64,000 bases of DNA from an uncultured Bacilli bacterium (GCA_910579455.1 CAJTUT010000001.1:186001-250000), one strand, 5' to 3'; shown: positions 17,629 to 25,281, numbered from the stretch's first letter. A program made the numbers and translations. The notes: a model not told the origin generated them from the letters alone.

Positions 17629-18240
17629 ATGCCAAAATTTAAATGGGAAAATGGTTCAAAAATAGCAGAAGCAAACGTTGAAATAAATGGGAATATATAT
17701 AATGTTAATCCAGCACAATTTGAAGGTAAGACTCCATTGAGTGCACAAAATTTAAATGCAATGCAAGATGGAATTTATGAAGATTTAACAACTATAAAAG
17801 AACTTTCAAATGAAAATATTTTAGATTATGAAGAAAGTCAGGGATATTTAATAAATGAAGAAAATAAACAACTTTTTAATGGAATTATTCCTAGATATGA
17901 AAAAATGATGCATTTTTCAAATGATGAGGTGGTCGTTGGATTATATAAGGACAAACCTCTTTATAGAAAATCTTTTGATTTTGGAGCTTTGAACAAAGAT
18001 GGGGTAATAACAATTACCACTTTAGAAAATGTAGATACATTATTTGTAATTCATGATAAATCTTTTTTAAAAAATGGCAATCAGCAATTTCCTCTTGTGA
18101 AAACACATATAAGTAATGCTGCTGCTCAAACAGATTTTAGATATGATTCCAATACTGGAATAGTTCAAATAGGTTGTGGGTCTGCACTTAATATAACATC
18201 AGGAACATTGACATTAGAATACACGAAAACTACTGATTAG
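17629..18240 (+). CDS. Tail fibre/appendage-like protein
   Basis: I chose ATG 17629 (MPKFKWENGSKIAEANVEING) with AAAGGAG upstream. 203 aa. The N-terminus plus FEGKTPLSAQNLNAMQDGIY is a recurrent anchor of Firmicutes phage tail fibre or receptor-binding proteins. The C-terminal half (about 110-200) looks like a compact beta domain. Followed by the lysis genes. Confidence 0.65.
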   Translation: MPKFKWENGSKIAEANVEINGNIYNVNPAQFEGKTPLSAQNLNAMQDGIYEDLTTIKELSNENILDYEESQGYLINEENKQLFNGIIPRYEKMMHFSNDEVVVGLYKDKPLYRKSFDFGALNKDGVITITTLENVDTLFVIHDKSFLKNGNQQFPLVKTHISNAAAQTDFRYDSNTGIVQIGCGSALNITSGTLTLEYTKTTD

Positions 18241-18256
18241 AAAGGAACAAAAAAAT

Positions 18257-18523
18257 ATGGACAATAAATTTGAAACAGAAGTTCTTACTCGGTTAGCAGT
18301 CATAGAAAGTAAACTAGATGGTTACAAAGAAATCAAAAAAATAACTTATTTAAACGAACAAAAATGTAATCAAAACATTGATGACATAAATGATTTGAAA
18401 AGTAGAGTTAATGATTTAGAAAAGAAACCGACAAAAAGATACGACAATGTAGTTGCACAAATTATTTCGTTTGTTGTGAATGCGATTTTGATCATTGTTG
18501 CAATTAAAATAGGGTTGAAGTGA
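18257..18523 (+). CDS. XhlA-like lysis accessory protein
   Basis: 88 aa: a coiled coil (about 8-58, VLTRLAVIESKLDGYKEI) followed by a single C-terminal membrane helix (IISFVVNAILIIVAIKIGL). This is the layout of hemolysin XhlA-type proteins that act with the holin. It is directly before the holin gene. Confidence 0.75.
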   Translation: MDNKFETEVLTRLAVIESKLDGYKEIKKITYLNEQKCNQNIDDINDLKSRVNDLEKKPTKRYDNVVAQIISFVVNAILIIVAIKIGLK

Positions 18524-18535
18524 AGGAGAGGGAAT

Positions 18536-18721
18536 ATGGAAAAAGTAAAGAAAATTTCAAAATATGTACTTAATGTACTAACTATAATTAATGCTCTAGT
18601 CATAGGAATAGCTCCTATTTGGAGTATCAACGCTGATAAGGTAACTAATACTATATCAGTAGTAATCGCAGTTATAAGTACCTATTTATTAGGTAATAAA
18701 GTAGTGAAAGGAAGTAAGTAA
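18536..18721 (+). CDS. Phage holin
   Basis: 61 aa with a strong SD (AAGGAGAGG). Two hydrophobic helices (about 10-30 and 38-54) are separated by a short turn, with a basic C-terminus (KVVKGSK). Small size and position directly before the endolysin support a holin that permeabilises the cytoplasmic membrane at lysis. Confidence 0.8.
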   Translation: MEKVKKISKYVLNVLTIINALVIGIAPIWSINADKVTNTISVVIAVISTYLLGNKVVKGSK

Positions 18722-18722
18722 T

Positions 18723-19484
18723 ATGACAATAGATGAATTTTATAAAAATCACATCGGAAAAGGTGTAGATTTAGATAAAAGTTATGGGGTTCAATGCGTT
18801 GACTTGTTCAAATGTTTTACGAGTGAATTTTATGGTATATCAAATTATAACTGTGGCAATGGTTTTGCTAGTGGTTTATGGTATAACAGAAAGTCAAGAC
18901 CATACTATGAACATTTTGAAGAAGTATCAATAAATAATCTCCAAAATGGAGACTGGTGTTTCTGGGCTAATAGGTCAAAGGAATGTCCTGACAGTCACGT
19001 TGCTATGTATTATAACGGTCAATTTTTTGGTCAAAATCAAGGCAAAAAAGAAGCAACTTTAAAGAGTATATCAAAAAGTGGCATGTTAGGAGCTTTAAGA
19101 CCAAAAATGCCTCATAAAATAGGTTATAAATCTCATGTACAAAATTTAGGATGGCAAGATTGGAAATTCGATGGAGAAACTTCTGGAACAACAGGACAGT
19201 CAAAAAGGTTAGAAGCTATTCAAATTGATTTTGATAAAGATGTTTATGCAAAAGCTCACATACAAGATATTGGTTGGAAAGATTATGGTAAAATCAGCAA
19301 AAATACTATTATCGGAACAACAGGAAAAGGCCTTAGACTAGAAGATTTATGCTTAAAAGGAGATTTTGAGTATCGTGTTCATGTTGCACAAGTTGGTTGG
19401 ACAGGTTGGACTAAAGCCGATGGGGTAGCCACATTGGGTACTGTAGGTCAAGGCTTATCAATCGAAGCTATCCAAATTAGGTAA
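18723..19484 (+). CDS. CHAP-domain endolysin with three ChW repeats
   Basis: 253 aa. The N-terminal CHAP amidase/endopeptidase has catalytic C25 (YGVQCVDLF) and H92 (DSHVAMYY). Three clostridial hydrophobic-W cell-wall repeats follow at about 138-168, 179-210 and 219-251, each with the G-W pattern (NLGWQDW, DIGWKDY, QVGWTGW). There is no signal peptide, so release depends on the holin. ChW repeats point to a Clostridia/Erysipelotrichia-like host range. Confidence 0.9.
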   Translation: MTIDEFYKNHIGKGVDLDKSYGVQCVDLFKCFTSEFYGISNYNCGNGFASGLWYNRKSRPYYEHFEEVSINNLQNGDWCFWANRSKECPDSHVAMYYNGQFFGQNQGKKEATLKSISKSGMLGALRPKMPHKIGYKSHVQNLGWQDWKFDGETSGTTGQSKRLEAIQIDFDKDVYAKAHIQDIGWKDYGKISKNTIIGTTGKGLRLEDLCLKGDFEYRVHVAQVGWTGWTKADGVATLGTVGQGLSIEAIQIR

Positions 19485-19690
19485 TGTACTCTCACGAAAT
19501 AGAGCAATTACTAAAATTAAGAAAATTTTTACTAAGTAGAGAAGAGTACTTAAAGGTAATTGATCCGAAGAAAAATACACAAATTAGTTTTGCAAAATAT
19601 GATTCTCAAAATGATAATTTCGAAGTAAATACTACTGATAATTACAATTTTAAATTTAAAGTAAAGCGTTATGTTCATGATAGAGCATAG
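19484..19690 (+). CDS. Small hypothetical protein after the endolysin (68 aa)
   Basis: Start overlaps the endolysin stop (taATG). The product is charged (SHEIEQLLKLRKFLLSREEYLKVID). Its last codons form the left arm of the terminator at 19664-19700. Function unknown; last gene of the late operon. Confidence 0.55.
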   Translation: MYSHEIEQLLKLRKFLLSREEYLKVIDPKKNTQISFAKYDSQNDNFEVNTTDNYNFKFKVKRYVHDRA

Positions 19691-19700
19691 CGCTTTTTTT
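19664..19700 (+). terminator. Late-operon terminator
   Basis: AAGCGTTATG pairs with CATAGCGCTT (one G-U) around a 12-nt loop, followed by seven T. It ends the structural/lysis transcript, so the accessory genes to the right need their own promoters. Confidence 0.8.
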
Positions 19701-19732
19701 GTTATAAATTAGTGAATTGTTATGATTAAACA

Positions 19733-19763
19733 TTGTCTTTCTACTATCATATAGTAGTATAGA
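19733..19763 (+). promoter_or_regulatory. Candidate promoter and operator of the Panacea TA pair
   Basis: TTGTCT (19733-19738) and TAGTAT (19755-19760, 16-nt spacer) or TATAGA (19758-19763) are plausible -35/-10 boxes. A perfect palindrome CTACTATCATATAGTAG (19741-19757) fills the spacer, so bound repressor would block polymerase. Autoregulation by the antitoxin would fit but is inferred. Confidence 0.45.
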
Positions 19764-19832
19764 ATATTTAAAACTACTGACAATAATAGTAGTAGAAGTT
19801 AGTAGAAAAAAAATAGGAAGTGATTTACTAAA

Positions 19833-20432
19833 ATGTTAAAAAAAATTCTGGAATATCCAAAAAAAGTATGCTATTATTGTTTTAGAAAATTTGATAAGGG
19901 AATGAGAGGTATGAAAAGTAAATATAGTGCATTAGATATTGCTAAATGGTTTTTATGGAAAAACAAGGTTGAACAAATAGAAAATGAAGATGAATATGAT
20001 GACAGATATGAAGTGTATGAGGGATTATCACATTTAAAATTACAAAAATTATTATATTTTGCACAAGGAGTTAATTTAGTAGTAAACAATAAATCACTTT
20101 TTAACGATAAAATTGTAGCATGGACACATGGACCTGTAGTAAGAAGTATATATGACGATTTTAAATGCTTTGGCAGAAATGATATTAATATGGAATTAAC
20201 TGAGCAAGATAGAAAAACAATAGAAAATATAGAACTAGATGCTGATACTTCTTATGTTCTAAATTTAGTTTATGATAATTTTTGTATCTATACAGCTTGG
20301 CAGCTTAGAGAAATGACACACGTTCCAAAAGGTCCTTGGGAAACTACTGTAAGGGAAAAAGGAATGGATAAAGAGATTTCTTTATCTGCAATAAAGGATT
20401 ACTTCGATAAAAATATAGTAACAGATGGGTAG
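19833..20432 (+). CDS. panA: Panacea-domain (SocA/DUF4065-like) antitoxin
   Basis: 199 aa if started at 19833 (SD AGGAAG), 173 aa if at ATG 19911 (MKSKYSALDIAKWF), where the conserved domain begins. Domain hallmarks: LSHLKLQKLLYFAQG, VAWTHGPVVRSIYDDFK, and YTAWQLREMTH plus GPW. Panacea is a broadly used antitoxin domain in prophages that neutralises unrelated toxins encoded next to it. The following gene overlaps by 8 nt. Extra residues 1-26 (two Cys, basic) may be real or untranslated. Confidence 0.8.
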   Translation: MLKKILEYPKKVCYYCFRKFDKGMRGMKSKYSALDIAKWFLWKNKVEQIENEDEYDDRYEVYEGLSHLKLQKLLYFAQGVNLVVNNKSLFNDKIVAWTHGPVVRSIYDDFKCFGRNDINMELTEQDRKTIENIELDADTSYVLNLVYDNFCIYTAWQLREMTHVPKGPWETTVREKGMDKEISLSAIKDYFDKNIVTDG

Positions 20433-20877
20433 TAATAAAAATAAAGCAGTAATAAGCAAGAAACCTACTAAAATGTGTAGTTTGTGTAATCCACAAAAAT
20501 ATTTAAAGTTTAATTTTTCATTTTTTAAAGAAAATGGTAAGCCAGCATCATTAAATGAATTTTTACAATTATTTGAAAGAATAAAATTTTTATCATCAAA
20601 AATGTATAAAATAATGGTTATAGAATATCAAGGAGATAAAAAGCAATTTATTGAAGATATACCAGTAAAAGAAATGAAATGGAGAAAAGATATACCACTA
20701 GACTTTAGAGAAGTCCATCCAGCAGAGACCAATGAGAAATACTCTATATTTAGGCTATATCCTGCAGGAACTCCAGAAGGTACTGCTAATCCCAGAATAA
20801 TAGGTATGATAAAAAATACCATATTCTATATATTTTATATTGATTGGAAAGGTAATTTATATAAGCATGGGAGATAA
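20425..20877 (+). CDS. Putative toxin of the Panacea pair, family not recognised
   Basis: 150 aa, overlaps panA by 8 nt and lacks its own SD, so translation is coupled. Features: a CSLCNP cysteine motif near the N-terminus, a central helical part, and a C-terminal strand-rich segment (RIIGMIKNTIFYIFYIDWKGNLYKHGR). No membrane helix is clear. The toxin role is inferred from gene order; the activity is unknown. Terminator follows at 20924. Confidence 0.6.
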   Translation: MGSNKNKAVISKKPTKMCSLCNPQKYLKFNFSFFKENGKPASLNEFLQLFERIKFLSSKMYKIMVIEYQGDKKQFIEDIPVKEMKWRKDIPLDFREVHPAETNEKYSIFRLYPAGTPEGTANPRIIGMIKNTIFYIFYIDWKGNLYKHGR

Positions 20878-21155
20878 GTTGACTTAAATTTATTTGACAT
20901 CCAATCTACGATATATTGATATTGCTAACATTATAATAAAAAAATATGTTCTATAGCAATTATTAATGTTAGCTTTTTAATGCTCAAAATTAGTAAATTA
21001 TAAACTTTTATTTTTCAATAAAAAAAATACCTGAATTTTAAAAATTCCCCTAAGGAAAATTAAAAATCAACTATAAAAAGACTCTAGAATTGTAAAAATA
21101 GCGATTTGATGAGTCTCTTTTTTTGTGCAATAATGTGCGTGAAAGGAGAGGTTAG
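20878..21155 (+). other. Non-coding AT-rich gap with hairpins
   Basis: Contains the terminator at 20924-20978. It also has a weak hairpin (AGACTC at about 21080 with GAGTCT at about 21111, 25-nt loop) followed by TTTTTTT, and a good SD (AAAGGAGAGG) for the small ORF at 21156. A TTGACA at 20894-20899 has only a poor -10 downstream. No gene is visible. Confidence 0.5.
20924..20978 (+). terminator. Terminator of the Panacea TA operon
   Basis: Perfect 10-bp inverted repeat GCTAACATTA (20924-20933) / TAATGTTAGC (20964-20973) followed by TTTTT. The loop is long (30 nt), so efficiency is uncertain. Confidence 0.6.
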
Positions 21156-21326
21156 ATGTTAATATTAAACGAAAATCAAATACAAGAGTTTAACAAAATT
21201 GTTGGTTTAAATGTTGATAAAATATTTATTAGTAAGAATAAAAAATATTATTATGCAATTTTGCTTACTATAGATAGAGAAATTAAGATAAGAATAAGCA
21301 ATGAGTTAGCTAGCAAATTTATATAA
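21156..21326 (+). CDS. Small hypothetical protein (56 aa)
   Basis: ATG 21156 with a strong SD (AAAGGAGAGG). The 56-residue product (MLILNENQIQEFNKIVGLNV...) looks like a small soluble alpha/beta protein with a Lys/Tyr-rich centre. It lies between the TA pair and the XRE gene. No family recognised. Confidence 0.55.
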   Translation: MLILNENQIQEFNKIVGLNVDKIFISKNKKYYYAILLTIDREIKIRISNELASKFI

Positions 21327-21345
21327 ACTGTACAAATAGTCGAAT

Positions 21346-21376
21346 TTTACGTTTAGTAAATTATATTCATTATAAT
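21346..21376 (+). promoter_or_regulatory. Candidate XRE promoter with operator-like palindrome
   Basis: Palindrome TTTACGTTTAGTAAA (21346-21360) lies upstream of TATAAT (21371-21376). TTTAC half-sites recur at 21868 and 21906 near the AbiF promoter, suggesting a shared operator for the XRE protein. Confidence 0.5.
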
Positions 21377-21408
21377 TACACTATAGAAAAATATGAGGTG
21401 TAGTAATA

Positions 21409-21783
21409 ATGAGCAGTAATGCAATTTTAATCGGTCAAAGAATAAGAAGAATTCGAAAGAAAAAAGAAGTGACACAAAAACAACTAGCTGAAATACTAAG
21501 TTTAAGTAATTCTACAATCTCTCATTATGAAAATGGAAGCAGAAATATTTCATTAGAAGATTTAACAACAATATGCAATTACTTTGAAGTTGATGTAGAC
21601 AAAATTTTAGGGCTTAATCGAAAGGGAGAATCTGCTAATAATAAGATCAAATTATCAGATGATGAAGTTATTTTAATTTTAGAATTGAGAAAAACAAAAA
21701 GCTATGAAAATATGATTTCTAATCCTGTGAATTATGCAAAATTGATTGAAATGAAGACGTCTGATTATAAATCTAATATTTAA
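21409..21783 (+). CDS. XRE-family helix-turn-helix regulator
   Basis: 124 aa. Residues about 8-66 form an HTH_3 domain (IGQRIRRIRKKKEVTQKQLAEIL, STISHYENGSR). The C-terminus (about 83-115) is a helical pair with ELRK...YE.MISNPVNYAKLIEMK. The chromosomal XRE protein at 56590-56943 shares that C-terminal arrangement. It likely controls itself and the AbiF RNA/gene through TTTAC-GTAAA sites on both sides of the gene. Confidence 0.8.
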   Translation: MSSNAILIGQRIRRIRKKKEVTQKQLAEILSLSNSTISHYENGSRNISLEDLTTICNYFEVDVDKILGLNRKGESANNKIKLSDDEVILILELRKTKSYENMISNPVNYAKLIEMKTSDYKSNI

Positions 21784-21867
21784 AAGTACATTTTATTGTT
21801 ATTATTATATGGAAATAATCGGAAAATATACAAAAAAGCTAAAAAAAATACAGAAAAACACAAAATA

Positions 21868-21913
21868 TTTACGATTTTTTTGTAAAAAAATTATTGACAA
21901 TTTTTTTTACGAT
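21868..21913 (+). promoter_or_regulatory. Repeated TTTACGAT operator-like sites at the AbiF promoter
   Basis: TTTACGAT occurs at 21868-21875 (with GTAAA at 21882-21886 completing a half-site pair) and at 21906-21913 between the -35 and -10 of the AbiF promoter. The similar TTTACGTT lies at 21346. The repeats point to repression by the neighbouring XRE protein. Confidence 0.5.
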
Positions 21914-21921
21914 GTTATAAT
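21894..21921 (+). promoter_or_regulatory. Consensus sigma-A promoter of the AbiF leader RNA
   Basis: Perfect TTGACA (21894-21899), 16-nt spacer, perfect TATAAT (21916-21921). Expected start near 21928, just before the structured leader. It is the best -35/-10 match I found in the window, implying strong transcription of the leader. Confidence 0.85.
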
Positions 21922-21927
21922 TAAAGT

Positions 21928-21970
21928 GTGATTGAGCTTTGGTTACCCGAGTTGGGCCAAGGCCTTTTTT
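21928..21970 (+). ncRNA. Structured leader RNA upstream of abiF (abiF RNA-like)
   Basis: A stem GCTTTGG (21936-21942) pairs with CCAAGGC (21957-21963, one G-U). An inner stem CCC/GGG (21946-21948, 21954-21956) closes a GAGTT loop, and TTTTTT follows at 21965-21970. This forms an intrinsic terminator, so most transcripts would be a short RNA of about 40 nt and only read-through reaches the protein. An RNA motif named abiF RNA has been described upstream of Abi_2 genes; I assign this by position and hairpin shape. Confidence 0.65.
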
Positions 21971-21989
21971 ATATAATGAGGTGTGTGCA

Positions 21990-22940
21990 ATGAAGGATTT
22001 TAAAACATATGATGAGCAGATTAATCTATTAAAAACAAGAGGATTGCTAATTAATGATGAATCATTTGCTTTAGAAAAGTTAAAAGAAGAGAATTATTAT
22101 AATATAATTAATGGTTATAAAGAATTATTTATTACATCAGGAACTATAGATAACTTTGTGATTGGATCTACATTTGAAGAGATTTACGCTTTGTATGATT
22201 TTGATAGAGTGATAAAAAATATACTTTTTAAACAAATATTAAAAGTTGAGAATATTTTAAGATCATTAATAGCATATAACTTCTCAGAAAAATACGGAAA
22301 TGATAATTATCTTAAAATGAATAATTTTGAGACATTAAAGGGTAGTGGTTGTACTGATAAAAGATATCAAGAAAGAGTAACTCAGATACAGACTTTATTA
22401 GCTAACTTACAGTCTGATATATCTAAAGCAATAAATAAAAAAACATATATAAAACATTATATTTTAAATTATGGTTTTGTGCCATTATGGGTTTTAGTTA
22501 ATGCAATGACGTTAGGAAGATTAAGCCAGTTTTATAGTCTTATGAATCAATCTGTTAGAGTAAAGGTCTCTAAACATTGGAATATAAAAGAAGAAGAATT
22601 AGATCAATATATAAAAGTGTTGGCATACTATAGAAATCTATGTGCACATGATGAAAGAATATATGATGCAAAAAGTAATCAAGACATTCCAGATACTATA
22701 TATCATAGTGAATTGAATATTTCGCAAACTAATGCTAGATATGATAATGGAAAAAATGATTTATTTTCTCTAATTATAGTTTTAAAAATTTTATTACCAG
22801 ACGACGATTTTACTAACATGTGTAATAAAATAGAAGGAAGAATGATCAGTTTAAGAAAAAAAGTAGTGCATATCAGCTGTGAAACAATATTTCATAAGAT
22901 GGGATTTCCATCTGGTTGGATTAAAATTAAAAAGGCCTAG
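21990..22940 (+). CDS. abiF: AbiF/Abi_2-family HEPN abortive-infection protein
   Basis: I chose ATG 21990 (MKDFKTYDEQINLLKTRGL) with GAGGTG upstream; upstream in-frame codons lie inside the RNA hairpin. 316 aa. The Abi_2 layout is clear: EQI..L...GL near the N-terminus, YDFDRVIKNILFKQILKVEN, PLWVLVNAMTLGRLSQFY, and the HEPN ribonuclease motif R215-NLCA-H220 in YYRNLCAHDERIYD. HEPN proteins cut RNA. AbiF proteins have been reported as RNA-linked toxin-antitoxins related to the ancestors of Cas13. Encoded in the prophage accessory region, so superinfection defence is likely. Confidence 0.87.
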   Translation: MKDFKTYDEQINLLKTRGLLINDESFALEKLKEENYYNIINGYKELFITSGTIDNFVIGSTFEEIYALYDFDRVIKNILFKQILKVENILRSLIAYNFSEKYGNDNYLKMNNFETLKGSGCTDKRYQERVTQIQTLLANLQSDISKAINKKTYIKHYILNYGFVPLWVLVNAMTLGRLSQFYSLMNQSVRVKVSKHWNIKEEELDQYIKVLAYYRNLCAHDERIYDAKSNQDIPDTIYHSELNISQTNARYDNGKNDLFSLIIVLKILLPDDDFTNMCNKIEGRMISLRKKVVHISCETIFHKMGFPSGWIKIKKA

Positions 22941-23316
22941 GGCGACACGCGTATCCTAAGCTCATTAATAATTATGTATCAAAAATGTATAAATATTCTA
23001 AATATAATGCTTTTTTAACATATAAATTTCTAAATTATTTGACATTTATATAATTTAATTTCATATTTTTTATATCCAACTTCTACCAAATATTTTTATG
23101 AATTCTTCAACACTTTTATTATAACGTTCCATAAAGATAGCTTGTGCTATTTTTTTTAAGTTTTAAATTCGTCTGAATTCCTCTGATGGATTTAAAAAAA
23201 TGACATTTAGTTGTGTGAGTTATGTGTGAGTTATGTGTGAGAAACGGAGGTATAATTTAATTAATTTTAACATAACGAAAAAAGAAATCTTTTCATTGAT
23301 TTCTTTTGTTTTCAAA
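22941..23316 (+). other. Non-coding right end of the prophage region
   Basis: AT-rich, no gene. A compact hairpin (TAGG-GCG-ACA-CGC-GTAT-CCTA, 22938-22958) overlaps the abiF stop. An 11-bp tandem repeat TGTGTGAGTTA is present about 2.7 times at 23212-23241. The tRNA terminator lies at 23278-23307. The prophage right attachment site should lie here or at the tRNA-Gly 3' end, but its partner is outside the window. Confidence 0.6.
23278..23307 (-). terminator. Terminator of the tRNA-Cys/tRNA-Gly transcript
   Basis: AAAAGAAATC (23280-23289) pairs with GATTTCTTTT (23298-23307). On the minus strand the stem is followed by TTTTTTC. It lies just downstream of tRNA-Gly. Confidence 0.75.
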
Positions 23317-23391
23317 TGGAGCGGATGAGGGAAATCGAATCCCCGTCACAGCCTTGGCAAGGCCGTATTCTAACCACTAAACTACATCCGC
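23317..23391 (-). tRNA. tRNA-Gly (GCC)
   Basis: The minus strand begins GCGGATG and ends CATCCGC-T-CCA with encoded CCA. Anticodon stem CGGCC/GGCTG encloses TTGCCAA, giving anticodon GCC. T-loop GATTCGATTC is present. Its 3' end faces the prophage, a common integrase target. Confidence 0.93.
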
Positions 23392-23401
23392 ATATAAAAA
23401 A

Positions 23402-23475
23402 TGGAGGGCCTAGTCGGATTTGAACCAACGATCAGGGAGTTGCAGTCCCACGCCTTACCACTTGGCTATAGACCC
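23402..23475 (-). tRNA. tRNA-Cys (GCA)
   Basis: The minus strand begins GGGTCTA and ends TAGGCCC-T-CCA. Anticodon loop CTGCAAC gives GCA. T-loop GTTCAAATC is present. It is 10 nt upstream of tRNA-Gly in one transcript. Confidence 0.92.
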
Positions 23476-23578
23476 GTTTCAAGTAAAATTATAACAGAAT
23501 AAAAGTATTTTAGCAATACTTTTATTTTATTATATGCAAAAGATGTAGGTTTGATAAAACAATTACAGTAGCCTTATT

Positions 23579-24262
23579 TCATAGTGAAGAAGATGCTATT
23601 GTAGAACCTTTTACTATTTCATTTTCTATAATCCAATTAATATCTTCTATGGATTTGTCAATATTAAATCTTCCATTTCCAACAGGATAGTAAACAGAGT
23701 AAAATTTGTAGGGAGTATTCCCTATACTCTTTATAAAACATTTTTTTCTAACCTGGGAAACAGAAATTTTTTGATTTAGGACAATAGAACTTACTTGATT
23801 TCCAAATAAAATAATTATCTTTGGTTTGATAATAGCAATTTCCTTTTTTAATAGGTCTAGATATTGTAAGTAAACGGAATCAGGAAGAGGGCGGGCATCA
23901 ATTTGAGTACACTTACCCAGGTTTGTAATGAAATATTTATGCTTTTTAATGTTATTATAAACATCACTCGAAAATTTTTCTGTCCATTCACTCCCTTTTA
24001 TAACCTTAATTTGCTTATAAATGACTTCATCAAGTAAACCTAATGAAAAAAACAAATCCCATATGTTTTTTGTTCCTAGCCAGGGCGCCTTTATACCATT
24101 CCAATTTTTAGAAGCAGCAACATTTTTACCTGTTGGATTCATAAAGACAAAGCAAATATCGGGAGTGTTACAGCAACCACCATGGTAAATAGAATTTAAT
24201 GATGGGTCTCCATACTTTTGTTGTAGTTTATCATATTCCTTTGTTAATTCTGATAACTTCAT
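23579..24262 (-). CDS. Uracil-DNA glycosylase-superfamily protein
   Basis: I chose ATG 24262 (MKLSELTKEYDKLQ) because GGAGG lies 5 nt upstream; a longer in-frame start has no SD. 227 aa. Visible family signs: FVFMNPTGKN (motif 1-like), PWLGTKNIWDLF, ITNLGKCTQ, PKIIILFGNQVSS and YYPVGNG (taking the place of the usual HPS motif). It probably acts on damaged or modified bases. It lies downstream of the LytTR gene on the same strand. Confidence 0.7.
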   Translation of the reverse strand: MKLSELTKEYDKLQQKYGDPSLNSIYHGGCCNTPDICFVFMNPTGKNVAASKNWNGIKAPWLGTKNIWDLFFSLGLLDEVIYKQIKVIKGSEWTEKFSSDVYNNIKKHKYFITNLGKCTQIDARPLPDSVYLQYLDLLKKEIAIIKPKIIILFGNQVSSIVLNQKISVSQVRKKCFIKSIGNTPYKFYSVYYPVGNGRFNIDKSIEDINWIIENEIVKGSTIASSSL

Positions 24263-24326
24263 AAAATTCCTCCCAAATATTATTTTACAAGAAGAGTATA
24301 TCATACTTACCATTCAATTATCAAAG

Positions 24327-24977
24327 TTAATCGACTCTAATTTCCAATTTATTTTTGAACTTAATAATATTCTTATTTGATGATACTACATTATTTTCAT
24401 TGATCAAAATATAGTTTTTTATTTTTCTAAAATGTAATTCTTCCATCAGACTTTTTAACGATTTTCTAACACGAAATTCATCGTTTATGGTTTTGATTAT
24501 ACAATATTTACTTCCTTTTTCTTTTAAAATGTAACAAATGTCATTGATTAATATTTTACAACTTTTATTAATTGTTAATAACTTTTTATGTTCAAAGATA
24601 TGAATAGCTTCCAATATGGATTTTTCTAAGTTTTCTTCGAAACCTAAAAATTTTGATATATAGGTAAATATAGCTAATCGTCTAGAAATAAGATCTTCCT
24701 TTTGATTATATACAGAATTGATAATAATAATACTATCCCAGTCATATGATTTTTTTCTAATTTCATTAATAATATCATATCCTGATATAGAGCCTAACTC
24801 TAAATCAATAATATATATTTTGATATCTTTATCATAAATAATTTTTTTTAAACTATGATTATATTCAGTGAATGCTTTTATATCGTAATCATAATTATGA
24901 TTAATTAAAGTTTTACTAATATTTTTACATAGCATTTTATTAAAAATGTGATTGTCTTCTATTACTATTATTTTCAT
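24327..24977 (-). CDS. LytTR-family response regulator (AgrA-like)
   Basis: 216 aa. The N-terminal receiver domain (about 1-120) has the acidic pocket VIEDN and the phospho-acceptor in YIIDLELGS. The C-terminal domain (about 130-214) has the strand pattern of LytTR DNA-binding domains (ILINDICYILKEKGSKYCIIKT, RVRKSLKSLMEEL). No histidine kinase is adjacent, so it is an orphan here. Such regulators usually control peptide or quorum-sensing outputs. Confidence 0.8.
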   Translation of the reverse strand: MKIIVIEDNHIFNKMLCKNISKTLINHNYDYDIKAFTEYNHSLKKIIYDKDIKIYIIDLELGSISGYDIINEIRKKSYDWDSIIIINSVYNQKEDLISRRLAIFTYISKFLGFEENLEKSILEAIHIFEHKKLLTINKSCKILINDICYILKEKGSKYCIIKTINDEFRVRKSLKSLMEELHFRKIKNYILINENNVVSSNKNIIKFKNKLEIRVD

Positions 24978-25158
24978 AAGGTCATAACTCCCTAGTCTTA
25001 AGTTTCCCTAACATTATAACAAAAGAAACTAAAAAAGGGGATAAGTGACCCTAAATGTATATTTTTTGCCCTTTTGAATCATTAAAAGGCCGTTTTTTAA
25101 ATTTTATAGTCACAAAAATGAAAATTTTGGAATTTTATGGTAATTTGTAGTTGAGGTG

Positions 25159-25281
25159 ATGGAAGATGTTATGGAATTTTTTAATATTTTATATATTATC
25201 ATTTCTAATGATGAAAAAAGCAAAGATAATATAATTAAAATAGACTATAAGAAGTCATATAAAATAGAACTAACAGAGTAA
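25159..25281 (+). CDS. Possible 40-aa small ORF
   Basis: ATG 25159 to TAA 25281, starting MEDVMEFFNILYIIISNDEK. GAGGTG abuts the ATG too closely for ideal initiation. It is followed at once by a terminator-like hairpin, which supports a short transcribed unit next to the LytTR regulator. May be spurious. Confidence 0.3.
   Translation: MEDVMEFFNILYIIISNDEKSKDNIIKIDYKKSYKIELTE

Noticed and set aside
23212..23241. CRISPR-like repeat
   Set aside because: Only 2.7 head-to-tail 11-bp copies with no spacers.
25068..25098. Riboswitch or small RNA in the LytTR-cyclophilin gap
   Set aside because: Only a short imperfect hairpin with a T-run; no promoter or conserved riboswitch pattern could be tied to it.
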